DNA from: Actinomadura barringtoniae
GTDB taxonomy: Bacteria > Actinomycetota > Actinomycetes > Streptosporangiales > Streptosporangiaceae
Length of the DNA: 64,000 bases
Assembly: GCF_017573505.1 (NCBI RefSeq)
Contig: NZ_JAGEOJ010000026.1
Coordinates: forward strand, 62,001-126,000
Direction: 5' to 3'
This document shows, in pieces, positions 8,764 to 16,753 of the stretch (the first letter of the stretch is position 1; the number at the start of each line of letters is the position of its first letter). The position numbers were made by a program, and so were the translations under genes. The notes beneath the pieces are model-generated. The model was not told the DNA's origin. It searched no databases and was given only the letters and a program-made list of their open reading frames with translations.

Positions 8764-10123
8764 GGCGCCGCCGCTGTGTGCCTTGCTGCGTGCCTTGCCT
8801 CGCGTCCTGCCGCTGAACGTCGCGCTGCCGGATCGCCTTCAGGTCGCGGTAAGCCGGGTCGGGTGCCTGCTCCTCCTCGACGGCCTCGCCGACCCGCAGG
8901 CCGTCCGCGCGCAGCGCCTCGTTGACCGCCCGGATCCGCTCGCGGCGCTCGTACTCCGACGGCGCGGTCTCGTACGACAGGATCCGGACCGTCATGTCCT
9001 CGTCGCCGTCGGGCGCGACCTCGACGACGACCTCGCTGGCGTCGGGGTGCTGCAGCTTGGCGACGAACGAGTCCCGGAAGTCCTCGCCCGCGTAGGTCGG
9101 GCCGTCGTCGCCGCGGCCGACCGCGTAGCCGTTGGCGGTGAGGCGCTCGGCGATCCGGTGGGCGACGTTGACGCGGCGCTGCGAGGCGAGCAGCCGGCCC
9201 GACGCGCGCTCGACCAGCTCGTCGAGGCGCTCGCCGTACTGCGGCGCGGTCGTCTCGATCACCTCGCGCAGCCGTTCCACGCTGTACGGGCTGTCGGGCG
9301 CGGACACCTCGCCGGTCAGCCGCTCGATCTCGGCGCGCAGCTCGGCGAGGTCGCCGCCCGTCCAGTAGTCGACGTCGAGCCTGGCGGGCAGCTCGCGGCC
9401 CTCGGCGTCGACGACGGGGCGGGTGGCGTTGGCGGCGATGTGGCGGTCGGCGTTCTTCAGCGCGGCGACGGCGAGCGCCTGCGCGGCCCGCCACTCCTGG
9501 TCCAGCCGGGCCACCTCGGCGCGCAGCTCGCTGAGGTCGAGGTAGAGGTCCTGGATCTGGGTGAGCGCGAACGCCGGGGCCTGCGACTCCAGGTTGGCGC
9601 GGGCGATGTCCAGGCGTACCTGGAGGCGGTCGAGCCTGCCGGGCGCGAACCGTTCGTGCGGCAGCTCGTCCCGGATCACCGCGTGCACGGTCACCGCGTC
9701 CTCGAACGTGGCGCGCGCCGCCTCGCCCGCGCGGTCGCTCTCGTCCCGCAGGCCCGCGACGCGTTCGTCGAGCGCCTTGAACTCGCGGCGGCGTTCCTCG
9801 CGTTCCTTGGCGAGCTCGTCACGCAGGCCGCCGACCGCCGCGCGCGTCTCCTCGCGCAGGCTGTCGGCCTCGGCGCGCAGCTTCTCGTCGGTGCGGCGCT
9901 CCAGGTCGCGGGTGTACTTGCTGAGCTTCTGGAGCTTGCCCTCGACGCGGTCCTGGCGGGACGTGACGGCCGCGCGCACCCGGTCCAGCTCGGCCTGCAT
10001 CTGGCGGCGTTCGTCGGCCAGAACGGTCGGCAGGTTGGCCTGGACCTGGGCGAGCTGCTGGCGGGCCCGCTGCGCCCTCTGCCAGTCGCTCTCGTTGACC
10101 GTGATCTGCTTCGCGCCGCTCAT
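8753..10123 (-). CDS. Coiled-coil protein of the GTPase/AAA operon
   Basis: About 456 residues from ATG 10123, which has GAGGAG 5 bases upstream. A GTG two codons earlier is the alternative. Residues of roughly 10-150 are rich in E, R, K and A heptads (for example LRDELAKEREERRREF), so a long coiled coil is predicted. A compact helical middle follows, then an alpha/beta C-terminal region (VAHRIAERLTANGYAVGRGDDGPTYAGED, VVVEVAPDGDEDMTVRILSYE). The last 50 residues are Q/R-rich and probably disordered. There is no signal peptide. The start and the radical-SAM stop share an ATGA overlap. I do not recognise a family; its position between the AAA and radical-SAM genes suggests a scaffold or substrate. 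Confidence 0.6.
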   Translation of the reverse strand: MSGAKQITVNESDWQRAQRARQQLAQVQANLPTVLADERRQMQAELDRVRAAVTSRQDRVEGKLQKLSKYTRDLERRTDEKLRAEADSLREETRAAVGGLRDELAKEREERRREFKALDERVAGLRDESDRAGEAARATFEDAVTVHAVIRDELPHERFAPGRLDRLQVRLDIARANLESQAPAFALTQIQDLYLDLSELRAEVARLDQEWRAAQALAVAALKNADRHIAANATRPVVDAEGRELPARLDVDYWTGGDLAELRAEIERLTGEVSAPDSPYSVERLREVIETTAPQYGERLDELVERASGRLLASQRRVNVAHRIAERLTANGYAVGRGDDGPTYAGEDFRDSFVAKLQHPDASEVVVEVAPDGDEDMTVRILSYETAPSEYERRERIRAVNEALRADGLRVGEAVEEEQAPDPAYRDLKAIRQRDVQRQDARQGTQQGTQRRRHGS

Positions 10124-10716
10124 GCGCACTCCTCACCGAGCGCGTGCCACTCGGCCGCCACCGCGCGCGGTGGAACGCCGACCATGAGCGCCTCGTCGCC
10201 GCGCAGCCTGATCTCGGCGCGGCGCGGGCCGTCATCGAAGTGGAAGCCCGTGTCCTGGAGGCGTCCGCTGAGGTGATGGATCCGCTGGTTGGAGCTGCCG
10301 CGGAGGCCTCGGTCGTCGTTCTTGGTCTCCACGTAGCGGCCGTCGATCAGGACGTCCACCTCGCTGAGGAGGGCCTTGGCTTCTGGTTCGGCGCTGAGCT
10401 CTTCGAGCTTGTAGCCGGTGAAGCAGATCAGCGACAGCGCGCGCCTTTCCCGTGCCGTGCGGATCAGGGCGGCGAGGGCCGGGGCCTGCTCCATGGGCTC
10501 GCCGCCGGAGAACGTGAAGCCCTCGACGTCGGGGTCGGTCAGCAGTTCGTCGGCGAGGTCGGCGACGTCCACGTGGCGCGCGGGCCGGTCCGGGATCCAG
10601 TCGGGCGCGATGCAGCCGCGACAGTGGAACGGGCAGCCCTGCACCCAGACCACCGCGCGCAACCCCGGGCCGAGCGCCCGCGTCGCGCCGCAGGTCTCAG
10701 CAACGTTCAGCATCAT
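10120..10716 (-). CDS. Radical SAM activase-like 4Fe-4S protein
   Basis: 198 residues with the radical SAM cluster motif CPFHCRGC (C28, C32, C35; CxxxCxxC) and the SAM-binding SGGEP at 70-74. Size and layout match the pyruvate-formate-lyase/anaerobic ribonucleotide reductase activating enzyme group (NrdG, 4Fe-4S single-cluster domain), but no glycyl-radical enzyme gene is in the window. The start ATG overlaps the stop of the DUF4407 gene as TGATG, and the stop overlaps the coiled-coil start as ATGA, so it is embedded in the operon. An apparent 453-residue extension upstream is only the out-of-frame shadow of the Gly/Pro-rich tail of the neighbour. The substrate is unknown; modification of a protein partner of the operon is a hypothesis. 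Confidence 0.85.
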   Translation of the reverse strand: MMLNVAETCGATRALGPGLRAVVWVQGCPFHCRGCIAPDWIPDRPARHVDVADLADELLTDPDVEGFTFSGGEPMEQAPALAALIRTARERRALSLICFTGYKLEELSAEPEAKALLSEVDVLIDGRYVETKNDDRGLRGSSNQRIHHLSGRLQDTGFHFDDGPRRAEIRLRGDEALMVGVPPRAVAAEWHALGEECA

Positions 10717-12815
10717 CACTCGCCCCTGCCGAACAGCCGTGTCCACAGACCGGAACGCGGCGAGTCCAGCGGGTTCATCTCCAGGTCGTCGCGTGTGCTG
10801 CGCGCCGGGCCGCCCTCGGAGGGCGCAGCGCCGGGGCGAAGAGGCTCCCCGTACGGCCCGCTCACCGGACCGCCGCCTGCCGGGGAACCGGGGGCCGGGG
10901 CGCCGGGAGTAGGACGTCCACCTGGCATGGCGCTGCCGGGCGGGGGCCCACTCGGGGCCGCGCCACCTGAGGGCGCGCCGAAGGCCGGGCCTGCACCGGC
11001 AGGACCGCGTCCGCCATAGGCGGGACCGCCGCCTGGAGCCGCTCCGCCGCTGGGCGCGCCGAAGGGCGGGCCTGCCTCGCCAGGGCTGCTGTTGCCGTAC
11101 GCGGGGCCGCTGTTGCCGTACGCGGGGCCGCTGCTCGCGGGTGCGCCGAAGGCAGGGCCTGAGCCTGCGGGGGCGCCGCCGCCATATGCGCCGCCACCGT
11201 TCGAGGGCGGGCTGAAGGGCGGGCCTACTTCGGCAGAGGAACCGCCGCCGTACGCACCGCCGCCGCCCATTGGAGCGTTGCCGCCCGGCATGGGAGCGCC
11301 GCCGCCCGCGGGGGCGTTGCCGCCGAAGGCCGGGGGCGCGCCACCGCCTGCGGGCGGCGGGGGCGGCTGCTCGTTGCTCGCGTAGGGGTTCTGGGGGGCG
11401 TTCCACTCGCTGCTGCTGATGATGCGGGCGTTGATGGGACGGCCCAACTCGTCGTGGCGGTCCCGTGCGGGCGCACCCCACTGGCTGCTCTCGTGCGGGA
11501 GCGAGGGCCGGTGACCGTGGCCGTTGCCGCTCAGGCCGCCCTGCCCCATCTGCTCAGCTTCCCAGCGTTCGAGCTCTGCCTGGTGAACGCGGGTCTCCGC
11601 CTCGATCGTGCGGTCGGCCAGCCGTTCCAGCATTTCGCCGCGTTTGCGTTCGAGGTTCTGGGCGTAGTCCAGGTGCTGGCTGTTCTCGCGCAGGCCGGCG
11701 CCCTGCTGTTTGCGTATGTGGTCGTTCAGCAGGAGCCGGTCTTTGGCACGGTGCTTTTCCAGCGCGTCGTCATAGGCGCCCGCTGGGGCGAACAGCTGCA
11801 GCACCTTCACGATGATGGGCAGGCATTCCAGCACCGTGATGAACAGGAACAGCATGAAGCGGGCCCACTGCAACTGGCTCTCGCCCTTGGACGCCCGCTC
11901 CAGACCCTTCAGCCGGATGAGCAGGCCCTCGTTGTTGCCGTTGGACTTCTCGAAGTCGGCCCGCTGCCTGGCCTGACGGTCGCGCAGCGTCTTCAACTCG
12001 GTCTGCACGCCTGGAAGGGCCTGCTTGGCCTGCTGGATCAGCTGGTCCTTGTTCTGCTCGGCGGCGGAACGCAGCGCCTTCGACTTGTCGTCGACCTTCT
12101 TGTTGATGCCGTTGATCTGCGACTGCAGCTCGTCTGCCCGCCTCCTGTACTTCTGGTAGCGCGGGCCGTCGCCGCTGTGCCCGCTCGTGCCCTTACAGCG
12201 GTCGCCGGTCAGCTCGCACGCGGCCTTGTCGTCGTTGTCGCGGAAATCCTTCTGCAGGGCCGGAAGCTGAGCCTGAAGCGCCTTGACCTCGGGGTCGTCC
12301 TGAGGGTTCACCAGGCCGTTGCCATTACGTTGCTGGAGCAGCTGCGACTCGCGCTGCTCGAGCAGCTTGACGCGCTTGGCGTCGGGCCCGTTGTTGAGCT
12401 CGTTCTGGAAACTGCGAGACGCCTCGTCGTGCAGCTGGTCGACCGCGACCTGCACCTCGTCGTTGAAGATCTGCAGCGTCAGCGGCGTGGAGATGATGAC
12501 GCCGAACAGCAGCGCCATCGCCACACGCGGCAGCGCCACCAGCAGCGTCTGCATCTTGCGCTCGGTGCGCTGCAGGGAGACGACCAGCCAGCGGTCGAGG
12601 TTCAGGATGATCAGGAACCACACGAGCGAGAGGAGGATCGCGGCCCAGACCGCGGCGCCGACGGCCATGCGCAGCGCGAAGAACATCGAGACGGTCGCGA
12701 GGGTGGCCGTGGTGAGCACGGCGCCGCCGATTCCGATGTACTTCGCGCGGTCGGTCGATGCGTGACGGAGAATCTCGGGGTCGGCGCCGGAAAGCCAGAT
12801 CAGGGGATTCTTCAT
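10716..12815 (-). CDS. DUF4407 membrane protein with Gly/Pro-rich tail
   Basis: 699 residues from ATG 12815. The DUF4407 signature LIWLSGADPEIL is at the N-terminus. Membrane helices are at about 26-48, 53-72, 95-117 and 317-342. Helices 3 and 4 flank a long charged coiled coil (about 130-310), probably outside the membrane, which contains two Cys (CELTGDRC) that could pair. The C-terminal 220 residues are low complexity (GGGAP, AYGNSGP, PPPPAGGG) and presumably cytosolic and disordered. The start is uncertain: GTG 13037 has a good GGGGG signal, but codons between 13037 and 12815 are less GC-biased than the rest, so I took the internal ATG just before the domain. This is the first gene of the operon and may anchor the system at the membrane. 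Confidence 0.8.
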   Translation of the reverse strand: MKNPLIWLSGADPEILRHASTDRAKYIGIGGAVLTTATLATVSMFFALRMAVGAAVWAAILLSLVWFLIILNLDRWLVVSLQRTERKMQTLLVALPRVAMALLFGVIISTPLTLQIFNDEVQVAVDQLHDEASRSFQNELNNGPDAKRVKLLEQRESQLLQQRNGNGLVNPQDDPEVKALQAQLPALQKDFRDNDDKAACELTGDRCKGTSGHSGDGPRYQKYRRRADELQSQINGINKKVDDKSKALRSAAEQNKDQLIQQAKQALPGVQTELKTLRDRQARQRADFEKSNGNNEGLLIRLKGLERASKGESQLQWARFMLFLFITVLECLPIIVKVLQLFAPAGAYDDALEKHRAKDRLLLNDHIRKQQGAGLRENSQHLDYAQNLERKRGEMLERLADRTIEAETRVHQAELERWEAEQMGQGGLSGNGHGHRPSLPHESSQWGAPARDRHDELGRPINARIISSSEWNAPQNPYASNEQPPPPPAGGGAPPAFGGNAPAGGGAPMPGGNAPMGGGGAYGGGSSAEVGPPFSPPSNGGGAYGGGAPAGSGPAFGAPASSGPAYGNSGPAYGNSSPGEAGPPFGAPSGGAAPGGGPAYGGRGPAGAGPAFGAPSGGAAPSGPPPGSAMPGGRPTPGAPAPGSPAGGGPVSGPYGEPLRPGAAPSEGGPARSTRDDLEMNPLDSPRSGLWTRLFGRGE

Positions 12816-13210
12816 CGCTCCAGCCCGCGTCGGGGAATCACCAAGAGAAAGACGCCGGCGCGGCATTTCGGGTTCCGGTCCGGTACGGAACAGTCGCCTG
12901 AAGGAGAGCCTGCGACCGCTGTACTCCCGTTCACCCACGCGCGGCGCCGGTATGTCCGCCGAGCGCGGCGCGGTATTCGGACCACCACGCGGGAGCGGCG
13001 GCGGCTCGTGCGAAATCGGCTCCTCTGGACGCGACACCTTGACCCCCGGTAACCAGGACGTTCTCGTAACCGCCTGCCCGCCAATCTTTGGCACGCTAGC
13101 CGACGCGATCAGACCAAAACACCATCATCGTCACGTCATGCGAAGAAGTGTGATCCGACCGTGACAGAGTTTGCTGGTCGTTTCGTCACAAAGATGATGG
13201 GTCGCGTGAC
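12816..13210. other. 395-base gap holding the probable promoter of the GTPase/AAA operon
   Basis: No convincing gene. On the minus strand the DUF4407 frame stays open up to GTG 13094, so up to 93 extra N-terminal residues (Pro/Arg-rich) are possible. A TAGCGT box at 13098-13093 (minus) would be a -10 with a start of transcription near 13086, which would exclude GTG 13094 as the start. No clear TTGACA -35 accompanies it. Confidence 0.35.
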
Positions 13211-14122
13211 TCATGTGCCGCCGAGAAGCTCGTCGTACCTGCGAAGAAGCACATCCGTCGGCGGCGGATCGGCGCGCTCGGCGCTCTTCTCTTCCTTGAC
13301 GGAATCCACGCTCCGCCCTACCTCCGTCCGTTGCGGTTCTTCCACTTGAACAGACTCCTGCGAGCCGTAACTCGTTCCCTCACTTTGCCAAGTCGCGAGC
13401 ACCGGCTCGGGCTCCGGCTCGACCACCGGATCAGGCGTCGGAACCGGAACGGGAGCCGGGACCGGAGCCTCGGCCAGAGCGACAGCCGCAGTCGCGGCGG
13501 CCGGGGTCGCGGCGGGAGCGGCAGCCGGAGTCGATGCGGCAGCCGGAGCGGCGACGGGAGTAGCAGACGGGGGCGGGGTGGGGTCCGGGTCGAGCTTGTG
13601 GGCGGCCGGGTCGAGAGTGAGGTCCACGCCGTTGACGGACTCCCATGCGGCGGCGGTCGCGGCGACGGGTTCGGTCATCGGGGCCGTGTGGCGCGGGGAC
13701 GTCATGTGGCTGATCTGCTTCATGACGCTGAGGGCGATGACCAGACCGGCGATGGCGGCGACCGGAGGAAGCGCGGCCGTGAGGTGGTCGGAGATGCTGG
13801 CGAGCGTGCCCACGTGCCCGGCGTTGCAGATGATGGAGACGCTGAGGCCGACCAGGCTCACGGTCCACGCGAGGACGCGTACGCGCATCGGCCACAGGTA
13901 GAGGGCGGACAGCAGCAGGGTGAGCTCGCCCGCCGCGATGAAGGCGTCCACCTGGAGGGGCCAGATGTCGGCCCACATGCCGGTGACGCGATGCTGCTCG
14001 GCCCACTTGCGCAGGCCGTTGTACGACTCGGCGAAAGCCGTGGCACTGGCCGCCATCACTATGAGGCTCAGGGCCCAGAGTGCCGCGTACCCGCGGCGGG
14101 TGTCGTCCTGGGACTGAGTCAT
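13211..14122 (-). CDS. DUF2637 membrane protein, minus-strand member of a divergent pair
   Basis: 303 residues from the ATG at 14122 (GGAAGG 6 bases upstream; the 13-codon longer frame lacks a signal). The first 150 residues form a DUF2637 domain with four hydrophobic helices (YAALWALSLIVMAASATAFAESY, AFIAAGELTLLLSALYLW, VLAWTVSLVGLSVSIICNAGHVG, AALPPVAAIAGLVIALSV). The GHVG and the ESYNGLRKWA segments are typical. An Ala/Pro/Val-rich linker and a charged C-terminus follow (PPTDVLLRRYDELL). DUF2637 proteins are often linked to transfer or mobile-element functions in actinomycetes, but nothing else here supports a mobile element. Confidence 0.75.
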   Translation of the reverse strand: MTQSQDDTRRGYAALWALSLIVMAASATAFAESYNGLRKWAEQHRVTGMWADIWPLQVDAFIAAGELTLLLSALYLWPMRVRVLAWTVSLVGLSVSIICNAGHVGTLASISDHLTAALPPVAAIAGLVIALSVMKQISHMTSPRHTAPMTEPVAATAAAWESVNGVDLTLDPAAHKLDPDPTPPPSATPVAAPAAASTPAAAPAATPAAATAAVALAEAPVPAPVPVPTPDPVVEPEPEPVLATWQSEGTSYGSQESVQVEEPQRTEVGRSVDSVKEEKSAERADPPPTDVLLRRYDELLGGT

Positions 14123-14284
14123 GTCCGGCCTTCCGTGAGCGTTCGGGCGAGGCCATGACACATCGTGATCAATTGATTACCCGTGAGTATGTCCAAGATG
14201 TAATCCAACGGGCGACCAACCGTATGCGGGTTGTAACCGTGAACCTTGGGCGAGTTGCCGCCGGAATGACTATCGTCGCGGCAC
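14123..14284. promoter_or_regulatory. Divergent promoter region between the two DUF2637 genes
   Basis: The stretch is less GC-rich than its surroundings. It contains TGATCAATTGATTA (14166-14179), whose core ATCAATTGAT is a perfect palindrome. A TATCGT box at 14271-14276, 8 bases before ATG 14285, is a likely -10 for a leaderless start of the plus-strand gene. A shared repressor site is an inference. Confidence 0.4.
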
Positions 14285-15322
14285 ATGACGACCGCCAACA
14301 GAGCACAGGTCATCACGCGCTGGGTAGCCATCACGTTCATGGCGGCGGCCGTCCTGACCGCGACGGCAGGGGGATTCGCCCAGTCGTACGCCGGGCTGTT
14401 CCACTGGGCACTCGAACACGGGCTGCACGGGTGGAAGGCGGACTCGTTCCCGCTGCTGGTGGACCTGTTCATCATCGTCGGGGAGCTGGGACTGTTCCTG
14501 CTGGCGATCGATGCGTTCGTGCTCCAGCGCCGACACGTGCTCAGCTGGGTGGACTTCCTTCTGCCGCTGGCGATCGCGATGGCGGGCTGGACGGCGAGCC
14601 TGATCTTCAACGTGGGACACGTCGGCCACCGGTCGTTCTCCTACCAGGCGACCGCCGCGGTCCCGCCGATAGTGTCCATGCTGGGCCTGTTCGTCCTGCT
14701 GCGGACCCTGCACCGGTACGTGCAGCGGGATGAGCCCCCCAAGCCCGCGGTGACGCCCGTGGCGCTGCACCAGGTCACGCTGATGCGTTCGACGGTGCCG
14801 ATCCCGCAGGTGCGGGCGGCGCGTTCGGGCGCGGCACTCGAGCCCGCGAAGGAAGGGACACCCGAGCCCGTCTCCTTGAACGGGAACGGGAACGGGTCGG
14901 CGCCGGGTCCCAAGGCCGCGGACAAGCCGTCGGCCGGACCGGCGGCCGCATCGGCCACCTCAACGGTCGCATCGGCGGCCGCTCCCCCGCCGGCCCCGGC
15001 GTCCAGGCCCGTTCCCGAGCCGGAGCCGATCTTCCGGGACACGGTGGCGGACAACACGCTGCGCGGCATCGTGATCGACGTGCTGGAGCGCCACAACGGA
15101 GACGTGATCGCCTCGCTGTACGAGGTGACGCGCGAGGGCCACCTGATCGACGAGGACGAGATCCGGCGGATCAGCGAGAACCACTGGTTCCCGTACGCGG
15201 TGTACCGGCTGATGGCCAGGTACAAGGGCGACGGGGAACGCGTCGAGCAGGACCTCCGCGAGCGCGGCGTGGTCTACGACACGACGACCCTCGAGGCGCT
15301 GGTCCGGTCCTGGCGTTCATGA
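14285..15322 (+). CDS. DUF2637 membrane protein, plus-strand member of a divergent pair
   Basis: 345 residues. The N-terminal 150 form a DUF2637 domain homologous in layout to the divergent neighbour: four helices, AQSYAGLFHWALEHGLHGWKAD in place of its ESYNGLRKWA..., and a matching NVGHVG. A Pro/Ala/Gly linker follows (about 200-250). The C-terminus has a winged-helix-like region (LRGIVIDVLERHNGDVIASLYEVTREGHLIDEDEIRRI), so a DNA-binding or partner-binding role is possible. The start is supported by a TATCGT box 8 bases upstream and the absence of a Shine-Dalgarno, which suggests a leaderless mRNA. The XRE regulator follows after 8 bases. Confidence 0.75.
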   Translation: MTTANRAQVITRWVAITFMAAAVLTATAGGFAQSYAGLFHWALEHGLHGWKADSFPLLVDLFIIVGELGLFLLAIDAFVLQRRHVLSWVDFLLPLAIAMAGWTASLIFNVGHVGHRSFSYQATAAVPPIVSMLGLFVLLRTLHRYVQRDEPPKPAVTPVALHQVTLMRSTVPIPQVRAARSGAALEPAKEGTPEPVSLNGNGNGSAPGPKAADKPSAGPAAASATSTVASAAAPPPAPASRPVPEPEPIFRDTVADNTLRGIVIDVLERHNGDVIASLYEVTREGHLIDEDEIRRISENHWFPYAVYRLMARYKGDGERVEQDLRERGVVYDTTTLEALVRSWRS

Positions 15323-15330
15323 TGTAGGTG

Positions 15331-16131
15331 ATGGACAGAACGGAACTGGGCGCGTTCCTGCGCAGTCGGCGTGGGCGGATCCGGCCGGAGGACGCGGGGC
15401 TGGTGGCGGGTGGCCGCCGCCAGACTCCGGGGCTGCGCCGCGACGAGGTCGCGCTGCTGGCCGGGATTTCGGTCGACTACTACATCCGCTTGGAGCAGGG
15501 CCGCGGGCCGCATCCGTCGGCGCAGGTCCTCAGGGCGCTAGGGCGCGCGCTGCGGGTGAACGAGGACGAGCAGGAGTACCTGTTCCGGTTGGTCGAGGGA
15601 TCGCGGGTCGCCTCGTCGCGCGAGGTGCCACCGAACGTGCTGCGGCTGCTCGAACGGCTCGGTGACCTCGGGGACGTTCCGGCGATGGTCGTGAACGGGT
15701 GCTTCGACGTTCTGGCGTGGAACCGCATGCTCGTCGCCCTGATCGGGGATCCGGCGGAGACCCCTGTGGAGCGGCGCAACACGTTGCGGTGGCTGTTCGG
15801 CGGCGAGCTCGCCGGAACGGAGCTCGCGCGGCAGTGCGTCGCCGACCTGCGGGCGAGCGGCCTGTACTCGGACGACGCGGGCGTGCGGCGGCTGGTCGAC
15901 GAGCTGTCGGCGAGCAGCCCGCGGTTCGCCGAGGTGTGGTCGGCGCGGGAGGTCGAGGTGCGGCACACCATCACCAAGCGGAGCGTCCATCCGGTGGTGG
16001 GCGAGCTGGAGCTGGACTGCGAGATCCTGCCGGTCCACGGCCGTGACCAGCGCATCATCCTCTACACCGCCGAGCCCGGCACGGCCTCGCACCGCGCTCT
16101 GAAACTCCTCGGAGAATCCCTGCCGATCTAG
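15331..16131 (+). CDS. XRE-family regulator with MmyB-like C-terminal domain
   Basis: 266 residues. The helix-turn-helix lies at about 28-65 (LRRDEVALLAGISVDYYIRLEQGR) and is followed by the MmyB-type ligand-binding domain (PAMVVNGCFDVLAWNRMLVALIGDP, ... ELELDCEILPVHGRDQRIILYTAEPG). The architecture and length match the common actinomycete MmyB-like repressors that control oxidoreductase genes. GTG 15328 directly before the ATG is an alternative start. The inverted TAGGAC/GTCCTA pair at 16129-16146, just after the stop, may be an operator or weak hairpin ahead of the VOC gene. Its likely target is that next gene. Confidence 0.85.
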   Translation: MDRTELGAFLRSRRGRIRPEDAGLVAGGRRQTPGLRRDEVALLAGISVDYYIRLEQGRGPHPSAQVLRALGRALRVNEDEQEYLFRLVEGSRVASSREVPPNVLRLLERLGDLGDVPAMVVNGCFDVLAWNRMLVALIGDPAETPVERRNTLRWLFGGELAGTELARQCVADLRASGLYSDDAGVRRLVDELSASSPRFAEVWSAREVEVRHTITKRSVHPVVGELELDCEILPVHGRDQRIILYTAEPGTASHRALKLLGESLPI

Positions 16132-16215
16132 GACAGGATCGGTCCTACACGGCTCATAACGTGGTCTCAACGTCGACCGGCACGGCCGGGCAGGACCAGG
16201 TAGAGGAGCCAGATC

Positions 16216-16698
16216 ATGACCGTGAAGAGCACCCCCGACGGCTACACCACCGTCACGCCGTGGATCATCTCCCGTGACACCGCGGCGGTCATCGACTACC
16301 TGACCGAGGCGTTCGGCGCCGTGGAACTCGGCCGGGTCGTCGGCCAGGACGGCAGAATCGGGCACGCCGAAGTGCGGATCGGCGACGCGGTCGTGATGCT
16401 CTTCGACTCCCCCGACGTGTGGCCGGAGCTGCCCGCGTTCCTGCGCCTGTACGTGGAGGACGCGCACGCCGTGCTGCGGCAGGCGATCGAGGCGGGCGGC
16501 ACGCTGGTCACCGAGGTCACGCACCTGGCGTTCGGCGACCTGGTCGGCCGCGTGCGCGACCCGTTCGGCAACATCTGGTGGATCCAGACCCACGTCGAGG
16601 ACGTCACCGAAGAGGAGATGCTGCGGCGTTTCGGCGAGCCGGAATGGGCCAAGGCGATGGAATACGTGCAGAGCTCCGACTTCGGCCTGGGCCGATAG
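16216..16698 (+). CDS. VOC-superfamily protein, PhnB-like
   Basis: 160 residues with the beta-alpha-beta-beta-beta repeats of the glyoxalase/VOC fold, starting with the PhnB-type YTTVTPWIISRDTAAVIDYLTEAFGA. The second half has the RDPFGNIWWIQTH motif. Substrate unknown; metal ligands are not obvious from the primary sequence. The C-terminal tail ALSO seen in PhnB-like proteins (EEEMLRRFGEPEW) is present. AGAGGAG lies 8 bases before the ATG. It lies 84 bases after the XRE/MmyB gene on the same strand, so regulator and target may be co-transcribed. Confidence 0.8.
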   Translation: MTVKSTPDGYTTVTPWIISRDTAAVIDYLTEAFGAVELGRVVGQDGRIGHAEVRIGDAVVMLFDSPDVWPELPAFLRLYVEDAHAVLRQAIEAGGTLVTEVTHLAFGDLVGRVRDPFGNIWWIQTHVEDVTEEEMLRRFGEPEWAKAMEYVQSSDFGLGR

Positions 16699-16741
16699 AT
16701 CCATTCTTTCTGTAACCGTTTAAATCGGTGTACGGCGGCCC

Positions 16742-16747
16742 TAGAGT
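16742..16747 (+). promoter_or_regulatory. -10 box for a leaderless CGNR transcript
   Basis: TAGAGT ends 6 bases before the ATG at 16754, and no Shine-Dalgarno is present. The fit to TANNNT at this distance suggests that transcription starts at the ATG. The palindromic ACCGTTTAAATCGGT at 16715-16729 covers the -35 region and could be a regulator site. Confidence 0.4.
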
Positions 16748-16753
16748 GGCGTC

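Noticed and set aside
10717..11481. N-terminal extension of the radical-SAM gene to 453 residues
   Set aside because: The extra part is the shadow of the Gly/Pro-rich tail of the DUF4407 gene; the TGATG overlap and family length fix the start at 10716.
6262..12815. Type VII secretion cluster suggested by the EccA-like ATPase and DUF4407-type membrane protein
   Set aside because: No EccB, EccC, EccD, mycosin or WXG100 gene is present, while GTPase, GAP1-like and Hsp70-like genes are.
12816..13094. 93-residue extension of the DUF4407 protein
   Set aside because: Codons are less GC-biased and a possible -10 box lies at 13098-13093; the shorter start is preferred but not proven.
14080..14733. 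Plus-strand frame crossing the DUF2637 intergenic region
   Set aside because: It spans the divergent promoter and is out of frame with the real gene at 14285.
13211..15322. Integrative element suggested by DUF2637 proteins
   Set aside because: No integrase, Tra/FtsK ATPase, relaxase or tRNA attachment site lies nearby.
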